Origin: Ziziphus jujuba
Taxonomy: Eukaryota > Streptophyta > Magnoliopsida > Rosales > Rhamnaceae
Direction: 5' to 3'
DNA length: 64,000 nt
Assembly (NCBI RefSeq): GCF_031755915.1
Contig: NC_083379.1
Span: 1,065,001-1,129,000, forward strand
In this document: in pieces, positions 1-10,606 of the stretch
Numbering within the stretch: the stretch's first letter is position 1
Layout: each line of letters starts with the position of its first letter
Notes under the pieces: model-generated
Databases searched by the model: none
What the model was told of the DNA's origin: nothing
The model's input: the letters and a program-made list of their open reading frames with translations, nothing else
Translations under genes and position numbers: made by a program

Positions 1-620
1 AAAAATAGGGACAAAGGATTAGAATTGGAAATTGCCTTGACGCAGCATAGGTTGTTAAGAAAAGGCTTAGATGCTAAGTCAAATGTGGTTATAATTCCCA
101 GTTTAATCAACTGAATGTCAAGCGAGTGGATCCAACAAAGCTTGAAGTAAGTTTTAGAGCTTGTTAATTGCCATTTTTATTGTCACCCTGGGTAAAATAA
201 TGAATATTTGTTTTCTATGAAAATTTGCTCTTCTAGCCTTCTAAAACCAGACTGATTCAGAAATTTCCACTTAAAGTTTTTAATAGTGAAATAGTATTTT
301 TTAACCAATTGGCTGTGCACTAGGCTCACCTATGGAGAAAGCTAAGCGAGGAAGAAAGATTGGAACTAGTGAGGAAAGGAAGGGAGGATAGAGGAAAGTA
401 CCAGGCTCGAGCTACTGTTAAAAGTCTTTGCAATCTATTGTATACCCACTTACCAAAGTCAATAGTTTTGGATGCTGTTATCGAATTAATTTTTCCCTTT
501 TATTTGTACATTACATCAATGCAAGGGGCATCATTTGCAATTAGGGTAGAAGCAAAGGAGAAGAGGAGGAAGACACGTGAGAGAGCGTTTTTGGGAGGAA
601 AAAAAAAAAGTACAATATGG
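1..620 (+). pseudogene. SDA1: SDA1-like 3' gene remnant, frameshifted, cut by window edge
   Basis: Three short pieces resemble, in order, the C-terminal part of plant SDA1, a nucleolar protein of 60S ribosome maturation and export. Bases 1 to about 100 in frame 1 contain ALTQHRLLRKGLDAKS and then run into a stop at 112-114. Bases 102-146 in frame 3 read LNVKRVDPTKLE and end at a strong GTAAGT donor (147). After an intron to 323, bases 324-422 read AHLWRKLSEEERLELVRKG and then GREDRGKYQARATVK. The change from frame 1 to frame 3 inside one exon is a frameshift. After 422 the expected KQKKTGG region is missing; the frame stays open to 677, with a lysine/arginine-rich stretch at about 550-610 that may be a decayed tail. 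An inverted-repeat element follows directly. The family call rests on memory of plant SDA1 tails. The gene start lies outside the window. Confidence 0.65.
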
Positions 621-700
621 GCCGTTCAATATAATCTAAGGATCAGTATATTTTGCATGTTTTTTGACCGCATTTAAGTTGGTTAGATCGGTCCTGAAGG
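612..700. mobile_element. Partial copy of the inverted-repeat element next to it
   Basis: This stretch contains gggccgttcaatataatct and gaccgcat, which recur in the terminal repeats of the element at 704-1907 (cggcccagattgaata, gattatcat, gaccgcatg). Read in reverse complement, their order matches the left terminal repeat. It looks like a fragment of a second, older copy lying against the larger one. No target duplication can be defined. Confidence 0.4.
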
Positions 701-703
701 TAG

Positions 704-705
704 CA

Positions 706-754
<49 letters not shown>

Positions 755-1907
755 CTAGGGTCCTTCTAAAATAAGGATCGACCGCATGTTTTATTTGAGG
801 ACAAAAAACATGATGAAATAGGAAGCCATTAGATTATCATACTTGGCATGAACGGCCCAGATTGAATAGAAACTCACGTGTGGAATTTTGCCCAAATCCC
901 TCCTACCCATTCGCACATTTCTCTTCGTTTCTACTTTTCACCTTTGCTTCCAACCTTCCAGAAGCTGCTTTCTCATCTACCTTCAAATCCAACTTGTAGA
1001 AACCCTTGTTTTCTTCTTCATCTCCATTGGAACTAGAAACCCATCTCGATACATTTTCCAAACACTAATTACTATTACATCTCCATCATCAAAGGAGCAC
1101 TAGTCCAATCCTAAAAACCAATGTGCAAGAAATCGAAGTGGGTAGTGATCTTTTGAACAATCTCATTGATGGGGTTGGAAATTTTAAATCAAAAAGAAGA
1201 GATTGTCTGAATAGAAAGTTAAACAGGATTAATATTTGGAATTGAGTAGTGGGAGAGGAAGGGATTTTTAGGGTTTCGAAAAGGCAGAAAGGTGGTAAAA
1301 AATTAAAGGTGTCTCTGAGAGAGACAGAGAGAGAGAAAGAGATATGCATGGTTGAGTAATTTGGTTTTAGTGGGGCACTAGATTCGTAGAAATCATCCCA
1401 ATTCTGATAAATGATGGCTTATTTTCTAATTGATCTGGTTCACATGAATTTCTTCTTTTGGGTTTTTTGTTCATGTTATGAAGTAATTCGTCGTTTAAAA
1501 ATCTAAACTCATTTGCCAAAAATATGAAAAAATGAGAGGAAAAAAAAACCATAAAGATTTTTTTTTTTTTAAATCTTTATATGAATCCCAATAACAGCAA
1601 GGAGCGGAAAAATGGGATTTGTGTTCGGGAAGAATCTGAAGGGTGATAATGGTGGTGCTGGTGCGATTGGGGAATTTTGGCAAAGGTAGTTTGAGCTGGA
1701 ATGGCAGATTTGGGCAAAATTTCACACGTAAAAAGTTATTCAATCTGAATCGTTCATGTATGATAATCCAATAGTTTTCCATTTCATCATGTTTTTTGTC
1801 CACAAATAAAACATGCGGTCGGTCTTTATTGTAGAAGAATCCTATATATCTATATATATATATATATATATATATTTAGAGAGAGAGAGAGAGAGAGAGG
1901 GGGGGAG
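704..1907. mobile_element. Non-autonomous long-TIR element (MITE/MULE-like)
   Basis: Bases about 757-900 and 1705-1845 are inverted copies of each other. Landmarks on the left are gaccgcatgttttattt, gacaaaaaacatgatgaaat, gattatcat, agattgaata and gaattttgcccaaat; all recur in reverse complement and reverse order on the right. The outer ends are GGTCCTTCTA and GGATTCTTCTA. The symmetry continues outward into mirrored microsatellites: (CT)14(AT)9 at 709-754 and (TA)n(GA)n at about 1841-1899. The roughly 800-bp interior has only short open frames and no transposase, so the element is non-autonomous. Family assignment (Mutator-like or other) is inference; no clean target-site duplication can be read because of the microsatellites. 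Confidence 0.75.
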
Positions 1908-1910
1908 ATT

Positions 1911-2306
1911 TTCCTTTTATTAAGTAACACAGAAATTTTTGGGAGTCTCGTTTTCGTAAGGCCCTAGACTGCATAAGCTTTAAGGGAAAATTTGAATTGT
2001 GGATGTGTATTGTCAGTAACTTTTATCCCTTAAGAAACCTATATTATGAGTAAGAAAAAAAAAACCAAAAAGAGCAACCTATATTATTATAAGTACATAT
2101 CATTACGTAAGTTGAACCAAAAAGATTTTTTAATTAAAAAAAAAAAAACTTGTTCTTTTTAATAAAAAAACAATAAAATAGATAAACCATAGCAAACGAC
2201 TTTTGATAACCAGTCAAATTTTAGCCACTTTCCCAAAAAACGGAGTAAAATAAAATAAAAAGAAAATTCATTCGCCGCTCAAACACTTGAGGGAGCAAGG
2301 GGGACG
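1911..2306. other. Intergenic, upstream of FKBP18-like gene
   Basis: AT-rich with several A and T runs. It must contain the promoter of the gene that starts at 2307. No clear TATA box or other element stands out. Confidence 0.5.
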
Positions 2307-5303
2307 ATGCTCCAGTGTATTGCGTCGGTACGATGGATTCATGTTCCTCCTCATCTCACCGTTCGTTTGGTTCCACCTAAATCCCAATCTAACATCATCC
2401 TCGCACTCGCACCACCAACCCCTTCGTCCTCTTATTCGGCATCGTCATCGTCATCGTCATCCACAACAACAAGAAGAGCTTTGTCTGTTTCCTTAACCTC
2501 TGCCGCATGTTGTTGTACATTAATCTTGTCACTTCCTCCTCCTTCTTTTTCTTCTAAGTCTGCCATATCCGATTTCTTCGAGCTTCCAAATTCAGGCGGC
2601 GTTAAGGCTTTGGACCTTCACGTAGGTTCTGGACAAGTTCCCTCAGATGGCGACAAGGTCATCTCTTTCTCTTTCTCTCTCTCCCTATGAGAATAATGTA
2701 TATATATATTTTTTTGGGTAATGTATAATAAGAACAATATTGAAATAAGAGGTTGATCGGTATGTTTATTATTATAAAATTGTATGTGTATATATATATA
2801 TAGTTGCCACTGAAGCTTGTGGTTGAATGGGTATGAAAAAGGGAACAATTTTTGTTATGTTAAATATGAGTGCCAACAAGTCCATATTATTTTATTTATT
2901 TATTATTTATTTTTTTGGGTCAACGTCAACAGAAACTCAACATTTTAAGTATTATGGTTAATTTTAGCTCTTTATGTTAAAAAAAAAAAAGGTTTGTTTA
3001 TGGATTTTGATATTTGTTTTGTGAGATTTACAATTAAAGAGTACATGTGGCTATTAAACACAAAGTTTGCTTCTTTGAAATCCATCACCTAATTTGGGGA
3101 CTTTGGTTGTGAAGGTGGCAGTTCATTACCATGGGAGGTTGGCAGCAAAACAAGGATGGCGTTTCGATTCAACTTATGATCACAAAGATGAAAATGGGGA
3201 ACCCATTCCCTTCGTGTTCGTCGTTGGGTCTGGGAAAGTAAGTCTTTTGTACACATTTTATGCAATTTTTACTACAAATTTTGTATCTAGACATATCTGA
3301 TAGCAAAAAGTAGCTTTGAGAGTGTTTCTTTATGTCATTATTTACCAGCATGGATGGTTTCTAGGAAACAGAGTTTGGTTCAAAGCTTGTTTAAATGTTT
3401 TTTGTACTTTCCAGTCTGCCTAAGTTTGGTTGAAATTTCCTATGTCACTTTGTCATATATAGTTATGTGACTTATTTCTTTAGAATTTGAAAATCTTTTT
3501 GTTTGTTTAACCTGATTTTCCAAGAAGGAATTGAAAACAATCAAGGTACTATGACAAATTCTTGCTTGTTTATTAGTTGATACAGGCAATAAAAGATTTT
3601 ACTTGTTCAAATGAACTTCAAGACTTCATAATAAATGTGGTTCATGTTTTGTAATTATACTGTACTGAGTTCTGGTTCTTTTTAAAAGCTTGATTTTAAG
3701 TTTAATCTCTTCAATTGCCATTCGTTGTTGACATTTAGTACCTATATCCTTTAGCATATGTTTCTCAAAACCAACCCAGCGGCAAGTTTTGATCCTGCCA
3801 TTTTTCACGTTGATGAGAAAGAATGTTTTAATTTCTATTGGAGAGAGAGAGAGAGTAGTCTGACCTTTAGGCAAATAATTGTCTGATTGTAGTGAAGGCA
3901 CTAAATTAAATGTCTGAAATATTTGTTCTGTTTTGTGATGAGTGAAAATAACCTGGATGTATATAATATATATTATGAATTTAGACTGAAATATTTGTTC
4001 TGTTTTGTGTGAGTGAAATAACCTGGATATATATATATATATATATTATGTTAGTACCAAATGTATGAAACTTTACCAAATTATTTTTCCTACTTTCTTA
4101 GATTCTATTCCTGCTCTCTGTCCTTGTGAGAATTATGAATTATGTTATTATCAAATGTATAAAGCTTTACCAAGTTTTTGTTACTTTCTTGTATTGTATT
4201 CCTGCACTCTTGTCTATGTGAGAGAATAATGAATTATGCTATTATCAAATCTATAAAACTTTACCAACTTTTTGTTCATACTTTCTTGGATTGTATTCCT
4301 GCACTCCGTCTCTGTGAGAGAGTGCTGGACTTATGTTATTATCGAATGCATATAGCTTTACCAAATTATTACTTTACCAAATTATTCTTTTTACTTTCCT
4401 GGATTGTATACCTGTACCCTGTCAATGTGATAGAATTATGAATTAGGTTGTTTTTATTTTTCTTTGGTAGATTGGTGTCTAGGTTGTACGAGAATAACTG
4501 TCAAGAAATTCCCTCCCCTCATATTTAGTCACGATACAATGATTTTAAACTTTTTGGTTTGAGTTGACGAATCAGATTAAGAATCTCTCAATTGTTGTCT
4601 GAAAACCACATGCAGGTAATTTCTGGGATTGAAGCAGCTGTGAAATCAATGAAATTAGGTGGTATTCGTAGAGTCATTATTCCACCATCACAAGGATATC
4701 AGAGCACTACACAGGAACCCATACCTCCTAACGTACATACTCTGTATCCTTCTAGAGTGAGCTCTTTTTAAAACTAATTCGTTCTTTGAATTAGATGAAT
4801 TAATTTATACTCATATTTGAAAAACAAAAAAGTTGAAATGAAAAATGAGTATTGGGAATAATATATTTTCCCAACAGAGAACAGAGCATTTTGAGTCTGC
4901 AAATAATTTTATTTTCTATCAATTAATAGAATTATGAAATTGATTTGTATTAGTGGACTTAGAAAGAGTATTTGATCGATATTAGCGGCCTGCTTCTTAA
5001 GGTCAGCTAGCTTGGTTTGCAACACTTTAACTTGGGGGCATTTTCTAGAAGGATAAATTGATTGATAAAATCTATACGCTGTGTAAAATGACATTCTTTC
5101 AAAACTTTTGGTTTAGCTCCCTAAGTCAAATTTTCTCAAGAAGTTTGCTATCTCATAGTGGTCAATTTTTGTTTTTGCAGTTTTTCGACAGGCAGAGACT
5201 GTTTACAACCATTTTCAATCCAACTCGTCTTGCCAATGGAGAAAGTTCAACTTTGGGGACTCTCATATTCGATATTGAGTTGATTAGTGTAAGGCATGAA
5301 TGA
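2307..5303 (+). CDS. FKBP18: FKBP18-like chloroplast-lumen peptidyl-prolyl isomerase family protein
   Basis: Four exons, 2307-2657, 3115-3237, 4616-4732 and 5181-5303, join in phase 0 to a 237-residue protein. Residues 1-90 are a Ser/Pro-rich plastid transit region. A twin arginine (56-57) is followed by a hydrophobic stretch (about 60-80), as in Tat-dependent thylakoid-lumen proteins. The FKBP domain runs from about 97 to the end, with VAVHYHGRL, the RFDSTYD strand and IIPPSQGYQ. The segment FFDRQRLFTTIFNPTRLANG is characteristic of the plant FKBP18 type. The tryptophan of the classical VIxGWE motif is isoleucine here (VISGIEA), so isomerase activity may be weak. Length fits the Arabidopsis protein (about 230 residues). 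Intron 2 (3238-4615) carries a minisatellite. The next gene is on the same strand about 1.8 kb away. Confidence 0.9.
3914..4045. repeat. Two-copy tandem duplication, 72-bp spacing
   Basis: The segment starting ctgaaatatttgttctgtt at 3914 recurs from 3986. Both copies end in a gtgaaataacctggat-type sequence followed by a TA microsatellite. It lies in intron 2 of the FKBP18-like gene, directly before the larger minisatellite. Confidence 0.8.
4046..4442. repeat. Minisatellite, four units of about 94-112 bp
   Basis: Units begin at 4046, 4140, 4234 and 4331 with ttatgtta or ttatgcta. Each continues through caaatgtataaagctttacc-like sequence, a tactttctt/ggattgtattcctgc segment and a gtgagagaatnatgaa-type end. 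The first three units are 94, 94 and 97 bp. The fourth is longer because ctttaccaaattatt is duplicated inside it. The array lies within intron 2 of the FKBP18-like gene. Confidence 0.85.
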
Positions 5304-7112
5304 AGATCTTGTGATCCCAAAGACTACCACCTGTATCAAAAAGTAAGCTGAATACAACGATGTATTCCATCTTGAGGAATCATCTCTCGTAGTTCACCTC
5401 TGTTTCAAATACAGACATTGTTTAAAAGTATTTGACAGTATAGATGATCTTGAAATGAAATTTTTTGCAGAAGGCCACCCGCAAAATGATTGAATATTGG
5501 CATATGCAGACTTTTAGCTTAACCTCATAATCTATATATTTGTGTTTATTTAAATACTTTATTTGTTTATTTTCTCCGCAGACAAAATAGTTATTGTTTG
5601 TTATTCTCTAACGTTCTTGAAAGGAAAATAAGAGAAGCTATTGAGAAAGTTATTGTTAAGCTGGTGACATATATTTTGTTGTTCCTGATTGATAGGTTTG
5701 CTCTGTTTCTTTGTATTTTTTCATTTCTTTGTCTCTACAGCTAATAACTCTGAGTTTCTTTTCTTTGTTTTGAAGTCTGTTGATTTTGACTGCGAATTTG
5801 TAGTAGGCTTGGTCAGGAGTACCAGTAAAATTCATGTTAGAATCTTTTTGTCTCTTGGTGGCTATCATTTGACACTATATAAGATTTTACATAATTGGCT
5901 AGCATGATTAATGAATTAAAACTATATCTGTACAATATATAAATATGATTTTGATATGGTAAGAGATTTATGAAGAAGGATTGTGAGGGATAAGTATCTC
6001 TAGCTTTTAGATCGCGAAAATCATACAGATTTGATAGTTATGAATGCTGTTCCTAACAATCATTTGAAGTCCCTTACTATATAACCATATAATATATGTA
6101 TATATATATATATATATCCATCCTATCAGAGAAGATTTCTAGAGGCCCACATAACAAGAAGAGGGATAGAGAGTAATAAATGCCTTGAAACTAACAAGAT
6201 ATGTTTCCTTGGATAGGTTTTACATGATCAAAATCATGTTGGAGCAAAATATAAGATAATGTTAATACTTTTATACCAAAGTGAAAAAAAAAAAAAAAAA
6301 GAAGAAAAAAAGCAGGTAACTGATTTAGAATTACCATTTTTAAGCCCTTACCGATCCTTCACTGTCCCCATGAATATACTCTCAAAACTTGTAAAATAAT
6401 TTCTTTACACATGACCTATCTTTAAGGCTAATTGAGAAAAGTGACTTTCTATATATTAAATACTACATTCCATGTGCCTTCTTGGATCACTAATAAAGAA
6501 CTTTTGGGGTGTTTCATTATAAGGCATTTTTTTTGGGAGGGTCAATGCATTGCTTTATGTTCAAGTATGGTGAGCAGCAAGCAAGGTGATGAAAGTCTTG
6601 AATTATTCCATTATTCATTCAAACTTACCTAATTACGAAAAGTTGACCATACCACTTTGGCAATGCGCAAGCAAAGACTCCACGAAGTGAAGCTAATTTT
6701 AGGCTAAACTCCACCTTTCCTATAAGCTGCCCCCCTACCTTTCCAAATGGGCTGTTTTATATATATATATATATATATATCCTAAATATGCTTAATGTTC
6801 GGCAAAAACCTTAAGAAAAAAAAAAAAAGGGGCGGCTTCTAAAAAGACCAAAAGCAGTTAAACACCCACAAACACAAATGAAAACAAATTGTTGCATTCA
6901 TCAACTCAAGGACATGATAGAAAATTCACCAACTTAAAACTTTTGAGGAAAAAAAGTCAAAATGTTAGTCTAAATTGCACGAAAATGACAACAACGCGTT
7001 TCATATAAGAAAGGTTTTCGAATATATTATACTCCTACTGCTCAAAAAGATCCGCAGTATCCATTGTAGACCTTATTCATCACCTTCAACAACATCCTTT
7101 TTCCATTGCCAA
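5304..7112. other. Intergenic, FKBP18-like to GT31 gene
   Basis: AT-rich. It holds the 3' end of the FKBP18-like transcript and the promoter of the following glycosyltransferase gene. A TA run at about 6755-6780 could include the TATA region. Poly-A runs occur at about 6284-6300 and 6816-6828. No coding signal beyond short open frames was found. Confidence 0.5.
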
Positions 7113-8084
7113 ATGACGACGAAGACCGCGAGGCCGGACCGGCGAGGCTTCGTGATCTCATGCTTCTTCTTCATCTGCTTGCTATGCGGCTTAGCTTCCA
7201 TCAACGAAGTCCGGTTCGATAGTCTTCTCAACTTGGGTCGCTGTGCTCTGCCTAACTTACCTTATTCTCAATTCCACAACTCATCTGGTATTTCTCTCTC
7301 TGATAATGACCTTCATAACTCGTCGGATATCCGAATACTCATAGGGATTCTAACCCTCCCGGACCACTACCACAAACGCCATTTCCTCCGCATGATCTAC
7401 GGAACTCAGTCTCCTATCGGCGGCAAAGTGGACGTGAAGTTCGTGTTCTGCAACCTCACGAAAGAAGATCAGAAAGTTCTTGTGGCTTTGGAGATCATGA
7501 GGTACAACGACATCATCATCCTCGACTGCAAAGAGAACATGAACCAAGGCAAGACTTACACCTACTTCTCAAGTTTGCCATATATGCTCAAAGACGAAGA
7601 TGGTAGCGTACCATATCCGCCCTACCATTACGTTATGAAAGGTGATGATGATGTGTATTTCAGGCTTCAAAACTTGGTTGATTCTCTGAGGCCGTTGCCG
7701 AGAGATGATTTGTATTATGGTTACGTTATACCTTGTCCGAGTATGGATCCCTTTGTTCATTACATGTCCGGGATGGGGTATTTGATATCTTGGGATATAG
7801 TGGAGTGGATCGGAGAGTCTGAGATTCCCAAGAAAGGTTTGAGTGGACCGGAGGACAAAGTGTTTGGTGAATGGCTGAGAGAAGGGCATAGAGGTAAGAA
7901 CAGGTACAATGCGAAATGGTCGATGTATAATTATCCTGAGCCGCATACTGGTTGTACTCATGAGCTTTGGCCCGATACCATTGCTGTCCATTTGTTGAAG
8001 AATCAGGAGAAGTGGATTCGGACCTTGAAGTATTTCAATGTTACCGATAATCTTAAGCCTTCTAAATTGTATCATATACCTTAG
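7113..8084 (+). CDS. GT31 galactosyltransferase-family protein (type II Golgi membrane enzyme)
   Basis: Single exon of 323 residues. The ATG at 7113 was chosen over the in-frame ATG at 6975. It puts a basic cytosolic tail (TARPDRR) directly before one membrane anchor (residues about 13-30), the normal layout of a Golgi type II glycosyltransferase. GT31 hallmarks follow: RILIGILTLPDHYHKRHFLR near the start of the catalytic domain, the metal- and sugar-nucleotide-binding GDDDVYF (aspartates 178-180) and SGPEDKVFGEWL near the end. Potential N-glycosylation sites are at about 56, 69, 114 and 309. The family transfers hexoses, usually galactose in beta-1,3 linkage, from UDP-sugars; donor and acceptor here are unknown. 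From memory it resembles At5g57500, which neighbours VDAC4 in Arabidopsis as it does here. Confidence 0.85.
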   Translation: MTTKTARPDRRGFVISCFFFICLLCGLASINEVRFDSLLNLGRCALPNLPYSQFHNSSGISLSDNDLHNSSDIRILIGILTLPDHYHKRHFLRMIYGTQSPIGGKVDVKFVFCNLTKEDQKVLVALEIMRYNDIIILDCKENMNQGKTYTYFSSLPYMLKDEDGSVPYPPYHYVMKGDDDVYFRLQNLVDSLRPLPRDDLYYGYVIPCPSMDPFVHYMSGMGYLISWDIVEWIGESEIPKKGLSGPEDKVFGEWLREGHRGKNRYNAKWSMYNYPEPHTGCTHELWPDTIAVHLLKNQEKWIRTLKYFNVTDNLKPSKLYHIP

Positions 8085-9054
8085 ACTACATTGCGTTGGC
8101 TTATTTATTTATTTATTTTCTTTTTTTTGGGGGGTTTATTCTTTTTGTTGGAGAAAGTGGAAAATAACTTTTATTTTTATTTTTTATATTAAAGGGGTCC
8201 AAATTGGGTTGGTGTATTTTGACAGACCCAATCCCAGAGAAAATGAATATCCTGATTTTATGTATTACATACACTGGTAAAGTCAAATATACTCTTTTTT
8301 TTTTTTTTCTTGCAATGGGTAAAGTCATATATGTAGAGAGCTATTTATTTTTATTTTCTTCGATATTTGTAGATAAATTAAATGAAGCTATAAATGCTTC
8401 TTATTGGAAAATACAGTGACAATGTTAAACAAAAAGTTTGATATTTATTGTTCATATATAAATATTAACTTTGAATGAACGTATAGTCAAATTATATTTT
8501 GACTTTTGAAAGATTTATATTGCAATGCAGTCCTTTTTTTTTTTTTTTTAATGATTTACTTAAGATAAATAAAACCAGGTTCACTCTAAGCGAGAATTTA
8601 TTGGGAAAAAAAAAAAAATCTCTAAGAGAGAAATATCAATTGGGCGATAATAATTGAATTTTTGCCCAATGGGATAATAAATAATAGGTATTTGCAAAAG
8701 GATTCGTATCCATGCCAACGTGGCTATGGAATCTCGACCAAGGCACGGATTCCGTGACATAAAAGTCATTACCAAGTTTACTCCAATCTTTGTGGTAAAA
8801 TCCAGTCCAAACCCTGGTCATAAACCCTTCTTCACACGCAGGTGACATAATAATCTTACAAACCAATAAGAAAGTGACACGAACACATTCCAAAGCAGCA
8901 TACGACCTAACACAGCTCACCTGCAGGTAGAGATTACTAGCACAGCCTATTGTCGCTTCCAAGTCCGCTTCTTTGACCTGGGCCATTTCCACTCTATTAC
9001 TTGGCCACCACACTCTCTCTTTCTCTCCCCCTCTCACACATCGCAACCACCGTG
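8085..9054. other. Intergenic, GT31 gene to VDAC4-like promoter
   Basis: The first 500 bases are AT-rich with T runs (8295-8310, 8533-8549). From about 8700 the base composition becomes more balanced, with pyrimidine-rich stretches (ctctctctttctctccccctctc at about 9011-9034) leading to the TATA-like motif. This is the probable promoter of the VDAC4-like gene. Confidence 0.5.
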
Positions 9055-9064
9055 CTATATATTA
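9055..9064 (+). promoter_or_regulatory. Probable TATA box of the VDAC4-like gene
   Basis: ctatatatta lies at the end of a pyrimidine-rich region. It is upstream of a leader that ends in a good splice donor (gtaaga at 9141), with an acceptor (ttgcag ending 10581) 25 bases before the start codon. Transcription would begin near 9090. The position is inferred. Confidence 0.5.
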
Positions 9065-9140
9065 GCCTATTCGAGCCTCGCTAGCCTGGAAGAGCTCCTT
9101 TCAGGGTTTGTCGGCGATCAAATCTCTCTGGTCTTCCTTT

Positions 9141-10581
9141 GTAAGATTTGGTCCTCCTAAATCTCTCTAAAAGTTGCTTTGCTTGCTTCTGCTTTTAGTT
9201 GCTCCCTTTTTCCCGAACTATGTTCCTGCATTTTGATTATTGGATGACTTTGATTTGGTTCTTGGTCACCAAATTTACACCTTTTATTTTTGTATATTGT
9301 CGCTGTGATAATAGTTGTCAAGTGGGAATTTTTTTTTTATTTTTTTTATGAGGTTGTTTCTCTTGTTTCGGATGAACCATGTTGAAGACTAGTAATACAA
9401 ATATGGTGGGCTTTATCTCCTTTCGCTGTAGGTGTTTTGGGTTTGGATTATTTTGGTTGAATATGAATTGGGTAGTCTTTATTTGTAAGTGAAATTGGAA
9501 TGGACTCAAATGGTATTAGACGTTGAATGAAGCAACCTTTGATGCTGTGGAGGAAATGTCAAAGGTGTGAGTGGGCACATGGTTTGGTTGAAATCACAAA
9601 TCAAGCTCTGGTTTTTATGGAGTTGTAGGGTAATATTTTGTCTTGATTTCTTCATGGATAGAAAGCACTGTTTTAGTTGCGTCATGGGACTTGGGAGCTA
9701 TACTTAAGGCAATCTTACGAAACTGACATATTTGTTATATTAGATAACTCTTGGGAATTTTTATCTTAGAATTTAAAGCGACTATAGTTTGACAAGAGTT
9801 AGGTTCCTTTTTATGTATTTCCTTTGACCTTGGAGTGCACTTGAGTTTTAGTGTCTGCACTAATGACATGCGAATATAAATATAGCCTGATAGCAATTTA
9901 TACAGTATAAAACTTATAATATACATAGTTGCTTTTCCATATGTTTAAATGGTAGTTTGTGTTATTAACAAAAAGTAACATTTGTAATTCTTCTAGTGTG
10001 AATTGTTGGTAACAATTTATATGAGACGAATAGAATAAAAATGTTTGGGATCTTTAGGCAGATAAAATATTTTGGATGAAACCAAAATGAAAATGAGGAG
10101 GGAGCTCGTGGGTTAATGATCTTTAAGCATATAAAAAGCAAGAATTTGTTTGGAAGATTTTTCACAAGTTCATATTTATATTCTCTTTAACGAAAGATCT
10201 AGATTGAAGCTCCAGCTTTCTTTTAGCCAAGGCCTATAATTATATAATTGTATGAATACTGTAGAAATGGGACTGTTATAATAACGTTACATTATTTCTA
10301 TACTGGTTCAATGATATTATTAAGAAATATTCCTAGAGTTGCAAACTTCTTCCATGGTCAGGACTTGTAAGTCTTTTATAGGCTGACACACATATTGATG
10401 CATGTAATTTGCTGATTTTTTTTATTTTTTATTTTTTGGTTATTATAGCAAAATATGGTTTGAGATTTTTTTTTTTTTAATTTATTATATTTTTTTTATG
10501 TCAATTATTCCTCTTTGTAATGAAAATGCAATTATGTTATCAACTTATATATCATAGCGCAATTTTAGATTCAGGTTGCAG
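9141..10581 (+). other. Probable 5' leader intron of the VDAC4-like gene
   Basis: The leader sequence gtcttcctttgtaaga gives a donor at 9141, and aggttgcag ending at 10581 gives an acceptor close to the ATG at 10607. About 1.44 kb, T-rich, with no coding potential. Leader introns are common in plant housekeeping genes. No transcript evidence is available here, and a start nearer 10607 is possible. Confidence 0.5.
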
Positions 10582-10606
10582 TTTCCTTTTACCACTCTGA
10601 GTAACC

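Noticed and set aside
6975..7112. In-frame ATG upstream of the GT31 start
   Set aside because: It would add 46 residues before the anchor, including a second hydrophobic patch; the downstream ATG gives the normal type II layout.
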